Shown in pieces: positions 8,290 through 15,744 of a DNA stretch of 64,000 nucleotides. Source of the DNA: Ardenticatenaceae bacterium (GTDB taxonomy: Bacteria; Chloroflexota; Anaerolineae; Promineifilales; Promineifilaceae); assembly GCA_011525915.1 (NCBI GenBank), contig WYBM01000035.1, forward strand, positions 1 through 64,000, given 5' to 3'. The translations under genes and the position numbers were made by a program. Position 1 is the stretch's first letter. The number at the start of each line of letters is the position of its first letter. Below the pieces are notes generated by a model. It worked only from the letters and a program-made list of their open reading frames with translations, did no database searches and was not told the origin of the DNA.

Positions 8290-10017
8290 TTACTTTTCGG
8301 GCGCGCCGGCGGCTATCCAATCAGCCAGAGCATCAAGTTCATCCTCTAACATCTGCCCAAAGTGTTCACGGGCCTCCGACTGTTTTTGAATGATCAGACT
8401 GGCTTCCGGGTTTCCGGGAACCAGCACCGGGCCGTTTTGGCCGCCGCGGCCCATGGCCTCATAGCTGCTCAGGTCCAGATCGGCTTCGGCTTTAACACCG
8501 CTGTGACAAAAGGTGCAACGGCCGTCAAACATCGTTCGGAATGTGCCTTCATATGTGCGCGGCACCCCCTCCAACAAATATGGGCTGGTGTGCAGCAAAA
8601 TGTATAGCTGCCGCTCCAGAACGGGCTGCAATTCTGTTGCATCAAAACCGGCGTACACCCATTCATTGGCATGGCAGGCGCTGTTGCCGCAAAATGAGCC
8701 ATCGGACGGCGGCTTTTCTGTGAGTTCTGTATAGTCTATAGACGGGTCTGCCGGCGCATGGCAGGCAGCACATGAGCTATCAATGGCTTTACCATGCAGG
8801 GTGATCCAACTGGAATGGGTATGTGATGGCGGTTCTGGCCCTCGCGGCAGTTCGATTGTGGTCACCAAGGCAGTATTATCCACCTGCGCCGGAATGGAGT
8901 GGCACAGATTGCATTCCAGACGAATGGCCTCGCCGCTGCCGGTGAGGTGCTTGCCATCATGGCAGCGAAAGCAGCCCGGATCATAGGTATGCCCCAGGTT
9001 ATTCGGGTGGGTATCCCAATCAATCTTTTGTTCGCGGAAAACAGATTGCTTGTAGATTTCTTGCACTGTTTTTACTGCTGCTTGCACGTCATCTGCACGT
9101 TCGGCATAAATGTCTGGGTAGGTTTCCGCATAAAAACTTTCCAGCCCGGCAATTCCTTCATAAGCAGCCTGATCACTCTCATACTCGGCGCTTAAAACGG
9201 CAAAAGCTTGCTGCCGTATATGGGGCAAATCGCCGGCGATCAAATATTTGCGCATAGCGGCATCAATGGCATTGCCTGGGTTGGGAATGTTATGGGTAAT
9301 GCGGTTGTGGCAGTTAAGGCAGTCCATGCGCGCCAAGACTGTACCAGCTATGTCGTCTGGTGTGTAGCCTGCACTGACGTCATAATATTCGCGGATATTG
9401 CCGGCTTCGTCTACCACCCGCACATAGGGGATGTCCTGTTCCAAGGCATCGGTGGCCAGGTAATAGACTTCGTTTTCAATGTGCCAGTGAATGCCCTGCC
9501 CCAATCCTTCACGCCGGGTGCCGCCGCCCGTTTTTAAGATGAGGTAGGTGTTTTCTGGCGTATTGTTTACATCATCGGCAAAGTGGTAAATTTCCCGCAG
9601 GCTGTCATCGGAGAATTTTTCAGGAAAGTGACACTTTTCACAGGTATCACGGGCGGGGCGCATCGCCCGGCTGTGAATGGGGAATTCATAATTTTGGGTA
9701 ATGGTCAACAACACATGGCGCAGATCACCTGCTTTGCGGGTGAATTGGGTAGTGACCACATCGCGGCCAATGTGGCATTCCACACACTGCACCCGGGCGT
9801 GTGGAGAGCGCTGATAGGCGCTGTATTCGGGCGGCATGGTATGGCAGGTGGTGCCACAGAATTCAGCGGAGTTGGTGTAAGTCCAGGCCTCCACGCTGCC
9901 ATAGGCAAATACGATGGTGACCATGCCTAAGACCACAAACGGCAGCAGGCGCAGCCACAAGGAACTGCCAGGGGGCGGAAGGAAAAAGTGTTTGAGGGCG
10001 GAAAACAGGTTGCGCAT
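8290..10017 (-). CDS. NapC/NirT-like nonaheme cytochrome c, membrane anchored
   Basis: This 575-residue protein has one N-terminal transmembrane anchor (about 22-45). A NapC/NrfH-like segment follows, with a CX3CH first site (CGTTCH, followed by TM) and CVECH. Further sites are CEKCH, CLNCH, CFRCH, CNLCH, CAACH, a CX4CH site (CGNSACH) and CTFCH, about nine hemes in all. The last about 80 residues resemble the small cytochrome domain of planctomycete-type proteins (from TFCHSGVKAEADLDL to the end). NapC-family proteins oxidise menaquinol and pass electrons outward. It lies 26 bp downstream of the octaheme lipoprotein at 10044, so the two are probably co-transcribed. Its role as quinol oxidase for that lipoprotein is inferred. 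Confidence 0.87.
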   Translation of the reverse strand: MRNLFSALKHFFLPPPGSSLWLRLLPFVVLGMVTIVFAYGSVEAWTYTNSAEFCGTTCHTMPPEYSAYQRSPHARVQCVECHIGRDVVTTQFTRKAGDLRHVLLTITQNYEFPIHSRAMRPARDTCEKCHFPEKFSDDSLREIYHFADDVNNTPENTYLILKTGGGTRREGLGQGIHWHIENEVYYLATDALEQDIPYVRVVDEAGNIREYYDVSAGYTPDDIAGTVLARMDCLNCHNRITHNIPNPGNAIDAAMRKYLIAGDLPHIRQQAFAVLSAEYESDQAAYEGIAGLESFYAETYPDIYAERADDVQAAVKTVQEIYKQSVFREQKIDWDTHPNNLGHTYDPGCFRCHDGKHLTGSGEAIRLECNLCHSIPAQVDNTALVTTIELPRGPEPPSHTHSSWITLHGKAIDSSCAACHAPADPSIDYTELTEKPPSDGSFCGNSACHANEWVYAGFDATELQPVLERQLYILLHTSPYLLEGVPRTYEGTFRTMFDGRCTFCHSGVKAEADLDLSSYEAMGRGGQNGPVLVPGNPEASLIIQKQSEAREHFGQMLEDELDALADWIAAGAPEK

Positions 10018-10043
10018 AACATTCTCCTGGTGTTGTCACCGGC

Positions 10044-11309
10044 TCAGGGTTGGGAAGTAGGGGTAGCCTCAGGCACGGCCGTAGGCTCTGGTGTGGGGTC
10101 AGGCGTGGCTGTAGGGGGTATCCAGGCATGGTATCCACGGGCCGCGGCGGCCAAGACGGCTGGCTCTTTTACATCGGCAAAGTCGCCGTTGTGGCATTGG
10201 CCACAAACATAGGTCAGTGTCAGGTATGGCATCACCTGGGTGCCGTCCTCGTTAAACTGGGGCGCATCAGGATCTGGGTTGATGGAAAATTGATGGGCAT
10301 GGATGTCGGCGGTAAACGTATCCAGGCGGCCCACGGCTGACCTGGCCATGAGCGGCATATGGCATTGGATGCAGGTGACACGGCCGTGACGGCTTACATT
10401 TTGCACCTGTTCTTGTGGCCAATGGCACGTTTCACATGCCTGGCTGATGCCTTTGTTGGGGCTCCGTTCAGCGTCTTCATAACGAGCGCTGGTGTGTGCA
10501 TCATGGCAGGTAATGCAGTCCAGGGCAAAATGTTTAGAGTTGTACAGATCGCTAAACTGCTGGTTGTGTTCGGCAAACCCCTCACGGGCATCGATGGTCG
10601 CTTTTTCGTCACGGACATGACAGTGGCCGCATAATTGGGCACTGCGGTCTACCACCAGGCGCACCCCCTGGGGGTCTTCCGCGTGGCGGCTGCCGGGACC
10701 GTGGCATTTTTCACATTGCACACCTTCATAGACCCACGTACCGTCAATCCCTTCGCGGTTATCCTGATGACCCTGGGTGGCGTAGCCCGTGGTGTGGCAG
10801 CGAGCACAGTCAAAAGCCACCGGCTCGCCCGGGTGGAAAGCGGCCCATTCGGCGTCCGTTTCCAGATTTTCATTGGCGAAGTTGTACTGGGCTGCCTCCC
10901 CGGTAATAACATAACCATCGTTGTCTACAAAACGAGCCATCCAGCCAAACCCCCCAATAACATAGCTGATGTCATCCCAGGTGTACCCGGCGGGTGGTGC
11001 TGGCAGGCCGTTAGTGATGTCGTCGTAGGGAAAAGCAGGGGGCTGGCCATTGCTGACAGCCGCAAGCGCGTTGGCATGGCCCGTCTGCAAAAAGCGGCTG
11101 TATATCTCTTCATGGCAAGAACCACATTGCGCCGCGCCCACAAAGGTCTGGCCGGCGGCGGCGTCTTCGCCGGCGGGGCCTACCGGGCCCATGGGCCCCG
11201 CCGGGCCGGCCGGGCCAAGTGGGCCGGCCTGGCCCTGAGGGCCAGCGCAGCTGACCACGGCTAAGCTTAACAACAGCAAAAGAGCAAACAGGTTATGGCT
11301 GTCAGGCAT
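10044..11309 (-). CDS. Second octaheme cytochrome lipoprotein with collagen-like stalk
   Basis: This 421-residue paralogue of the 1910-3172 product has a lipoprotein signal (VVSC, Cys about 21). A short collagen-like run of GPx triplets (about 22-47) comes next, then eight CXXCH motifs: CGSCH, CARCH, CEKCH, CGHCH, CITCH, CETCH, CIQCH, CGQCH. The C-terminus is Pro/Thr-rich, about 30 residues of TPDPTPEPT type, absent from the paralogue. The shared block AGYTWDDISYVIGG and the heme spacing show the relation. The start is the ATG at 11309 behind AAGGAGA. It is first in a two-gene minus operon with the NapC/NirT-like gene. Collagen-like stalks on cytochromes suggest cell-surface display. Confidence 0.9.
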   Translation of the reverse strand: MPDSHNLFALLLLLSLAVVSCAGPQGQAGPLGPAGPAGPMGPVGPAGEDAAAGQTFVGAAQCGSCHEEIYSRFLQTGHANALAAVSNGQPPAFPYDDITNGLPAPPAGYTWDDISYVIGGFGWMARFVDNDGYVITGEAAQYNFANENLETDAEWAAFHPGEPVAFDCARCHTTGYATQGHQDNREGIDGTWVYEGVQCEKCHGPGSRHAEDPQGVRLVVDRSAQLCGHCHVRDEKATIDAREGFAEHNQQFSDLYNSKHFALDCITCHDAHTSARYEDAERSPNKGISQACETCHWPQEQVQNVSRHGRVTCIQCHMPLMARSAVGRLDTFTADIHAHQFSINPDPDAPQFNEDGTQVMPYLTLTYVCGQCHNGDFADVKEPAVLAAAARGYHAWIPPTATPDPTPEPTAVPEATPTSQP

Positions 11310-11376
11310 TGTAGAATCTCCTTCATTGGGTGGCTTTTTGGGGGCTTGTGTATTATTTGAGATGGAGAGCGTATAT

Positions 11377-11489
11377 GGTAAACCGCAAAAAGTTTTCGCA
11401 AATCCATCGCACCAGGTTTTTGCGGTTTCCTCGAGGAATCGGCAACACCGACAACGATCTTAATTTTGAAATATTGTTGCCGATTACCT
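11377..11489 (+). repeat. Dispersed two-hairpin repeat, copy B
   Basis: This 113-bp element matches the minus strand of 582-683 end to end, with an 11-bp insertion after GGTAAACCGCA. The palindrome TTCCTCGAGGAA sits between the two possible stems. Substitutions and indels fall mostly outside the stem arms. Here it points away from the nearest gene (11309, minus), so a fixed leader role is less likely than a free-standing RNA or mobile repeat. Confidence 0.75.
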
Positions 11490-11585
11490 TACTGAATCAT
11501 GGTACGGCCGTGCATCTTATCTGCCTAGTGATCATGTTCCACCGATTATCAGCTATTTGTCACTGTTTAAGGTTAGAAAAATAAA

Positions 11586-11609
11586 GGTGGTTTACTGTTG
11601 TAAACCACC
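11586..11609 (-). terminator. Rho-independent terminator of greA
   Basis: The 10-bp stem GGTGGTTTAC/GTAAACCACC with a 4-nt loop is followed on the minus strand by TTTATTTTTC. It lies 67 bp past the greA stop codon. Confidence 0.8.
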
Positions 11610-11676
11610 CATTACCGCCCGCCAGATAGCCCGCAGGCGTCGCGGATTGGTCATGTTACTGCCGGTAGGCAGCACG

Positions 11677-12150
11677 CTACCGTCTGATTGCCAGAATGTG
11701 ATACCGAATGTCACCCATAGGCGCGGTAACAACGACCTCATCGCCGGCTTTGCGGTTGAGCAATGCACGCCCCAAAGGGGACTCATTGGAGATCAAACCC
11801 TCACTGGGATCAGCCTCAGCCATGCCCACGATGGTGTATTCTTCCAATTCGCCGCCATTTGTCTGGATGAGTACCGTTTCGCCAATGTCTACGATATTGT
11901 CTTGATTACCAGGTTCGATGAGTTGGGCATGATCCAGCATGTATTGCAGTTCACGGATACGGCCGTCTACAAAAGCCAACTCTTCTTCTACCAGCATATG
12001 TTCCGTGTTATCCATCCAGTCGCCCCCGCCTCTGGCATTTTGCAGCCGTTCAATAATTTCCAGCCGTTTTTTTGTTTGCAACTGTGCCAGTTCTGCCTCT
12101 AACTCAATGATACCTTTTTCAGTTACGTAAATGGGTTTGTCCAATAGCAT
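11677..12150 (-). CDS. greA: Transcription elongation factor GreA/GreB family
   Basis: This 157-residue protein has the two-part Gre fold: an N-terminal coiled coil (about 8-80) and a C-terminal FKBP-like domain (about 85-157, ending with GDEVVVTAPMGDIRYHIL). Gre factors enter the RNA polymerase secondary channel and stimulate cleavage of backtracked RNA. The coiled-coil tip reads GGGDWMDNTEH, matching the canonical G-D-x-x-E-N-x-E with Asp in place of Glu, so the acidic residues are kept. The length is normal. The start is the ATG at 12150 behind AAGGAAGA. It probably has its own terminator at 11586. Confidence 0.88.
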   Translation of the reverse strand: MLLDKPIYVTEKGIIELEAELAQLQTKKRLEIIERLQNARGGGDWMDNTEHMLVEEELAFVDGRIRELQYMLDHAQLIEPGNQDNIVDIGETVLIQTNGGELEEYTIVGMAEADPSEGLISNESPLGRALLNRKAGDEVVVTAPMGDIRYHILAIRR

Positions 12151-12222
12151 GGTGCATCTTCCTTTTCAGGCGGGAAGCATGTGCCTGCATAGGGTTGTAG
12201 AAAGCCGCTGGTCATACAGGCA

Positions 12223-12771
12223 TCAGCGATCTTTTCTAGGTAGATCCAATAAATCCTCTAACTCCTCGTGGGGCCGCATCGCTTCCAGATGTTCGCTGAC
12301 GGACATGGGGATAGAGGATGCTTCCTCCGGTGGCTGTGACCGGATGAGCAGTACGGGTATGTGGGCTTGCTGCAGTACCCTGTCGGCTACGCTGCCAAAA
12401 ACCCACCGTTTGACACCGCCACGGCCGTGGGTACTCATCACAATGGCATCCGCCCCTAATTCCTCGGCGGTGTCTAAAATAGCAGCCGCTACAGATTCGC
12501 CGTCTACAACACGGCCGTGGACGTGGTACCCTTCGGCTTGCAGTGTATCTTCTTTGGCAGCCATATACGCCGCCGCTTCGCGGTGCATATCTTCACGCAG
12601 ACTAAAGTATAGGCCGGCAAAGTCGTGCCCGCTGCCGATAATGTGTTGTGGATGGATCACGCGTAGAAGTGTCACCTTGCTTTCAAAGCGGACGGCTATT
12701 TCCAGGGCTACAGGCAGTGCCAATTCAGCCAGGTCAGAACCGTCTAAAGGAACCAGCAAATGCGTGAACAT
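12223..12771 (-). CDS. Universal stress protein (UspA family)
   Basis: This 182-residue cytoplasmic protein has a single Usp domain (about 1-145), opening FTHLLVPLDGSDLAE. It ends with the ATP-binding signature G-x-G-G-x(6)-F-G-S (STHGRGGVKRWVFGSVAD). It has a 35-residue acidic and basic tail not typical of the family. The ATP-binding type is usually linked to stress signalling. The start is the ATG at 12771 behind a near-perfect GGAGGTGA. A pair of 23-bp direct repeats lies about 40 bp upstream of the start. Confidence 0.88.
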   Translation of the reverse strand: MFTHLLVPLDGSDLAELALPVALEIAVRFESKVTLLRVIHPQHIIGSGHDFAGLYFSLREDMHREAAAYMAAKEDTLQAEGYHVHGRVVDGESVAAAILDTAEELGADAIVMSTHGRGGVKRWVFGSVADRVLQQAHIPVLLIRSQPPEEASSIPMSVSEHLEAMRPHEELEDLLDLPRKDR

Positions 12772-12807
12772 GATTCACCTCCATTCAAAGCCATGCTCTT
12801 GTCCTGT

Positions 12808-12855
12808 TTGGATCAGTATCAAGCGGGTCCGCTTGGATCAGTATCAAGCGGGTCC
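12808..12855. repeat. Two 23-bp direct repeats upstream of the stress gene
   Basis: TTGGATCAGTATCAAGCGGG followed by TCC occurs at 12808-12830 and again at 12833-12855, a 25-bp period. The position in the promoter region of the minus-strand usp gene fits an operator with two in-phase sites, though a simple duplication cannot be excluded. Confidence 0.6.
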
Positions 12856-12965
12856 ATAAAAATGTGCCACGCTCCCTTCTAAACACTATAGTAGCTTTAA
12901 CTGCTGACCTGGTAGTGATAAAGGGCATCTATTGGCTTTGCTAAAAGTCATCTGCTGAATGAAAT

Positions 12966-12994
12966 AACCTCCCAGAGGTGTCCTCTGGGAGGTT
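12966..12994 (-). terminator. Perfect 13-bp hairpin after the F420-type oxidoreductase gene
   Basis: AACCTCCCAGAGG and CCTCTGGGAGGTT flank a 3-nt loop, 55 bp past the stop of the minus-strand gene at 13050. The following minus-strand bases (ATTTC) are only weakly T-rich, so termination is likely but not certain. Confidence 0.6.
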
Positions 12995-13049
12995 AACTTC
13001 AAAGGGGAAACCTTACCATGAGCGTGGAACGGAACGTGAACGATGACGG

Positions 13050-13499
13050 TTATGAAGATGGGGGTCGCAGCACAACCATCGGTATGTGCCGTGTTTGTGG
13101 CCGATAATGGGCATAGCTGGGCGCTAGGGTAAGCAGGTGCGACCACAACCGCTGGCGCAGCTGCTCTTCTACGATCACGGCCGTGGCCGGTGTGCGCTTG
13201 CCCCCAACCTGAATCTCAACCTGGGGCTGGCTCTTCAGGTTATAATACCAGCCGGGGTTACTCTCCTGCCCGCCGTTAGAGGCAATGATAACGTAGCCGC
13301 CTTCTGCTTCAAAGTAGCCCAGGGGTAACGTGCGCACTTTGCCGCTTTTGCGCCCTGTGGTTGTCAGCAAGAGTACCTGAAAGTCCCGCATTTTGTGGCC
13401 AACGCGGCCGCTGCTCAGGCGGTACACCAGCACGTGCAGGCCGGTGAAAAATTTCCACATCCACTTTTGCATCTCATTTTGTTGTGTTAAAGATGTCAT
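13050..13499 (-). CDS. Nitroreductase/deazaflavin (F420)-dependent oxidoreductase family
   Basis: This 149-residue protein matches the Ddn/DUF385 split-barrel family. It has the typical blocks LLLTTTGRKSGKVRTLPLGYF, YVIIASNGGQESNPGWYYNL (quoted with one overlap residue trimmed) and a C-terminal PQTRHIPMVVLRP. Relatives use reduced F420 or a flavin to reduce quinones or nitro compounds at the membrane. The start is the ATG at 13499 behind AGGAGA. It follows the marR gene by 57 bp, and that gap contains a candidate MarR operator. Control by that regulator in response to a toxic compound is a reasonable inference. Confidence 0.82.
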   Translation of the reverse strand: MTSLTQQNEMQKWMWKFFTGLHVLVYRLSSGRVGHKMRDFQVLLLTTTGRKSGKVRTLPLGYFEAEGGYVIIASNGGQESNPGWYYNLKSQPQVEIQVGGKRTPATAVIVEEQLRQRLWSHLLTLAPSYAHYRPQTRHIPMVVLRPPSS

Positions 13500-13525
13500 G
13501 ATAAACTTCTCCTATCAGGTTTTTG

Positions 13526-13537
13526 TTAGTCGGCTAA
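13526..13537 (-). promoter_or_regulatory. Candidate MarR operator before the oxidoreductase gene
   Basis: TTAGTCGGCTAA is a TTAG-N4-CTAA palindrome in the gap upstream of the gene starting at 13499. It differs by one central base from the site at 14004-14015. Confidence 0.55.
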
Positions 13538-13556
13538 GTAAATGGCCAAAAAAAAC

Positions 13557-13985
13557 TCAGGTTAAATTTTGATAAACTTGAAGCATCAGGCGGCGCAGCA
13601 GCACCCGCTCATCGGTGGTCAGGTTGGTAAAGCTGATCGTTTCCAGCATCATCCATACAGCCTCAATGTCCTTTTGCACTGCACGGCCGTTATCGGTTAA
13701 ATACACCCTTGAAACTCTCTGGTCGTCCGGGTCGGGCTGCCGTCGAATGTAACCCGCCTTTTCCATCCGGTCTATCATGCGTGTCAGGGTGGCGGGCTGC
13801 ACACAAAGCTGGTCAGCCAGTTCTGACTGCCGCGGCCCGTCTTCCAGCCAAAGGTTCATCAATAAAAACTCCTGGCCAGGGTGCAGCCCCACGCGCGCCA
13901 ACAGTTCTTGGGCCTTGTTACGATGGGCACGGCAGATTTGCACCAATAGATGTCCGGTTGTCTCTGTTATTGCCTGACTGCTCAT
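13557..13985 (-). CDS. MarR-family transcriptional regulator
   Basis: This 142-residue winged-helix protein has the MarR pattern: an N-terminal dimerisation helix, then recognition and wing regions (about 50-95) with QSELADQLCVQPATLTRMIDRMEKAGYI and the wing RRQPDPDDQRVSRVYLTDNG, each shown only in part of its span. A C-terminal helix follows. MarR proteins are usually repressors released by small aromatic or oxidising ligands. The start is the ATG at 13985 behind AGGAG. Nearly identical 12-bp palindromes lie upstream of this gene and of the oxidoreductase gene below it, so autoregulation and control of that gene are likely (inference). Confidence 0.88.
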   Translation of the reverse strand: MSSQAITETTGHLLVQICRAHRNKAQELLARVGLHPGQEFLLMNLWLEDGPRQSELADQLCVQPATLTRMIDRMEKAGYIRRQPDPDDQRVSRVYLTDNGRAVQKDIEAVWMMLETISFTNLTTDERVLLRRLMLQVYQNLT

Positions 13986-14003
13986 GAGCTCCTGCTAATT
14001 TAT

Positions 14004-14015
14004 TTAGTCAGCTAA
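14004..14015 (-). promoter_or_regulatory. Candidate MarR operator before marR
   Basis: TTAGTCAGCTAA lies 19 bp upstream of the marR start codon and is the partner of the site at 13526-13537. The spacing would let bound protein block the promoter. Confidence 0.55.
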
Positions 14016-14075
14016 CTATATTTTAGAGGATTTTCTCCACTCGTCAACCTGTACAAATGGGCAGCCACTTTGCAC

Positions 14076-15581
14076 TCAGGCGGCCTGTTCAGGAATGGAA
14101 ACCGGCTCAGATGCCAGTTTAACGGCCTGGCGGGCCACAGCGTTTATCATCCGAGAGAAAATAAGGCCATGCAAGGGGTAAATGCCGTACCAATAGAGCA
14201 GCCCGAACAGCCCTTTGGGGGCAAAGTAAGCCGTTTGCACCAGTTCTGTACGGCCGTTGTCCTGGTCATTTGCTTCAAATTGCAGCCAGCCTCGGCCTGG
14301 TAGTTTCATTTCTGCCCGCAGGCGTAAAAGATGGTTGGGGTTCACCAATTCCACCCGCCAGAAGTCCAACGCTTCCCCCTGCCGCAGCTCATCAGGGTGG
14401 CGGCGGCCGCGGCGCATGCCCACGCCACCCACCAGACGGTCTAAGGCCCCACGTATGTGCCACAGCCAGTTATAGGGTGGCCAACCACGTTCTCCTCCCA
14501 GACCAGAAAATGCTCGGAAGACAGTCGCTGGCGCGGCCGCCACTGTCTTTTGCCGCCGTTCAATCAACATCCCTTGTTCCTGGGTCAGATAAACTGGCTT
14601 GATATCTCCCTGACTGGAGGCCATGGCGTCACTCCACAATGTTTCGATGTCCCCTTCTTCCACCCGTGCCAGGGCCAGGCGCACGGCCGTGGCAAAATCC
14701 AACGGTTTTATGTCTGGAAATAGTGACTTGGCCAGCGGATCATGCACAACCAATTCATTGCGCAAACCGGCAATCAGGGGGCTGGCCACGCTGGCTGACA
14801 CGGGCGTCATCCAATGGACCCAATAAGAAGAGAGGCGTGGTGTTAATACCGGTACGGGGATGATAAACCGGCGTAGGCCGCGGATGCGGGCATAACGCAG
14901 CATCATATCGGCGTAGGTTAACACGTCAGCACCACCGATCTCAATGATTTTCCCGGCGCTTTGGGGCGTGCTTAAAGCGGATACGAGGTAGTGTAACACG
15001 TCGCGGATGGCGATGGGCTGCGTTTTGGTATAGACCCAACGCGGAGCGATCATCACGGGCAGCCGTTCGGTGAGGTTGCGCACCATTTCAAAAGAGAGGC
15101 TGCCAGAGCCAACCACCATGCCAGCTCGGAATTCGGTCACCGGGACGTTAAACTGGCGCAGAGCGGCCCCCGTTTCCTGGCGTGACTGTAAATGTTCAGA
15201 CAGGTTGCTGTCTGCTTCCCCCAAACCCCCCAGGTAGATAATAACCTTTACCCCTGCGTCAGCTGCCGCCCGGGCGAAGTTTTGGGCCGCCTGCACATCT
15301 CGTTGGCTGAACTCCTCATTACCGCTCATGCTGTGAATGAGGTAATACGCTGCGTCTATACCTTGCATCGCTGACGTCAGAGAGTCGGGGTGCAGAACAT
15401 CACCAATGGCAATGTTAACCTGATCGTGCCAGGCACGGCCGTTTAACCGCTGGGCACTTCCCCGTATTAACACTCGTACTTCATACTCGGCGGCCAACAA
15501 ACGAGGCACCAGGCGGCCACCAACATAACCGGTAGCGCCAGTCACCAGAATCGATCTTACCTTCCGTTCACTGCTCATCAT
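14076..15581 (-). CDS. NAD(P)-binding SDR-type protein with DUF2867-like C-terminal domain
   Basis: This 501-residue protein starts with an extended-SDR Rossmann domain (glycine motif VTGATGYVGGRLVPRLL, about 13-30), continues to about residue 300, and has a second domain (about 340-490) like DUF2867 (HWWRVE-type motif here as DFWRVE). Proteins with this pairing are annotated as NAD(P)H-binding proteins of unknown substrate. The start is the ATG at 15581 or 15578; GAGGTG precedes it. It follows a truncated SDR gene by 6 bp and a DoxX-like gene, suggesting a small redox operon. The function cannot be assigned. Confidence 0.8.
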   Translation of the reverse strand: MMSSERKVRSILVTGATGYVGGRLVPRLLAAEYEVRVLIRGSAQRLNGRAWHDQVNIAIGDVLHPDSLTSAMQGIDAAYYLIHSMSGNEEFSQRDVQAAQNFARAAADAGVKVIIYLGGLGEADSNLSEHLQSRQETGAALRQFNVPVTEFRAGMVVGSGSLSFEMVRNLTERLPVMIAPRWVYTKTQPIAIRDVLHYLVSALSTPQSAGKIIEIGGADVLTYADMMLRYARIRGLRRFIIPVPVLTPRLSSYWVHWMTPVSASVASPLIAGLRNELVVHDPLAKSLFPDIKPLDFATAVRLALARVEEGDIETLWSDAMASSQGDIKPVYLTQEQGMLIERRQKTVAAAPATVFRAFSGLGGERGWPPYNWLWHIRGALDRLVGGVGMRRGRRHPDELRQGEALDFWRVELVNPNHLLRLRAEMKLPGRGWLQFEANDQDNGRTELVQTAYFAPKGLFGLLYWYGIYPLHGLIFSRMINAVARQAVKLASEPVSIPEQAA

Positions 15582-15587
15582 GACACC

Positions 15588-15743
15588 TCACCCGCGCTCG
15601 CGGCTCCGGCCGTCTTTGTACGCCGGTGGTAAGCCTGACGTATCGCGGGCGGCGGCAAATACCCGCCAACTTCTGCTAATCAACTTCTCTGTCAATGCTC
15701 GCCCCATGCCGCCGGACGCACCCCAAATTAAAGCATCAGGCAT
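15588..15743 (-). pseudogene. Truncated SDR gene, N-terminal Rossmann fragment
   Basis: The 51-codon frame from the ATG at 15743 has a strong AGGAGG site lying in the last codons of the gene before it. It encodes only the first strand, the glycine motif (GASGGMGRAL) and the second strand of a short-chain dehydrogenase. It then ends in a short Arg-rich tail and TGA. Families of this type are about 230-280 residues, so this is a remnant or a recent 3' deletion. The deletion joins directly to the start of the gene at 15581. Confidence 0.65.
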
Positions 15744-15744
15744 G

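Larger units (their letters stand above)
11310..11676. other. Intergenic region with repeat copy B and a terminator
   Basis: No supported gene is present; the plus-strand frame at 11330-11584 has no recognisable features. The region holds the Shine-Dalgarno and presumed promoter of the 11309 operon, the two-hairpin repeat at 11377-11489 and the greA terminator at 11586-11609. Confidence 0.6.

Noticed and set aside
11330-11584. Possible 84-residue protein
   Set aside because: No ribosome site or similarity; it runs through the two-hairpin repeat.
12131-12859. Plus-strand open frame of 242 codons
   Set aside because: It is antisense to the universal stress protein and is Ser/Arg-rich without domains.
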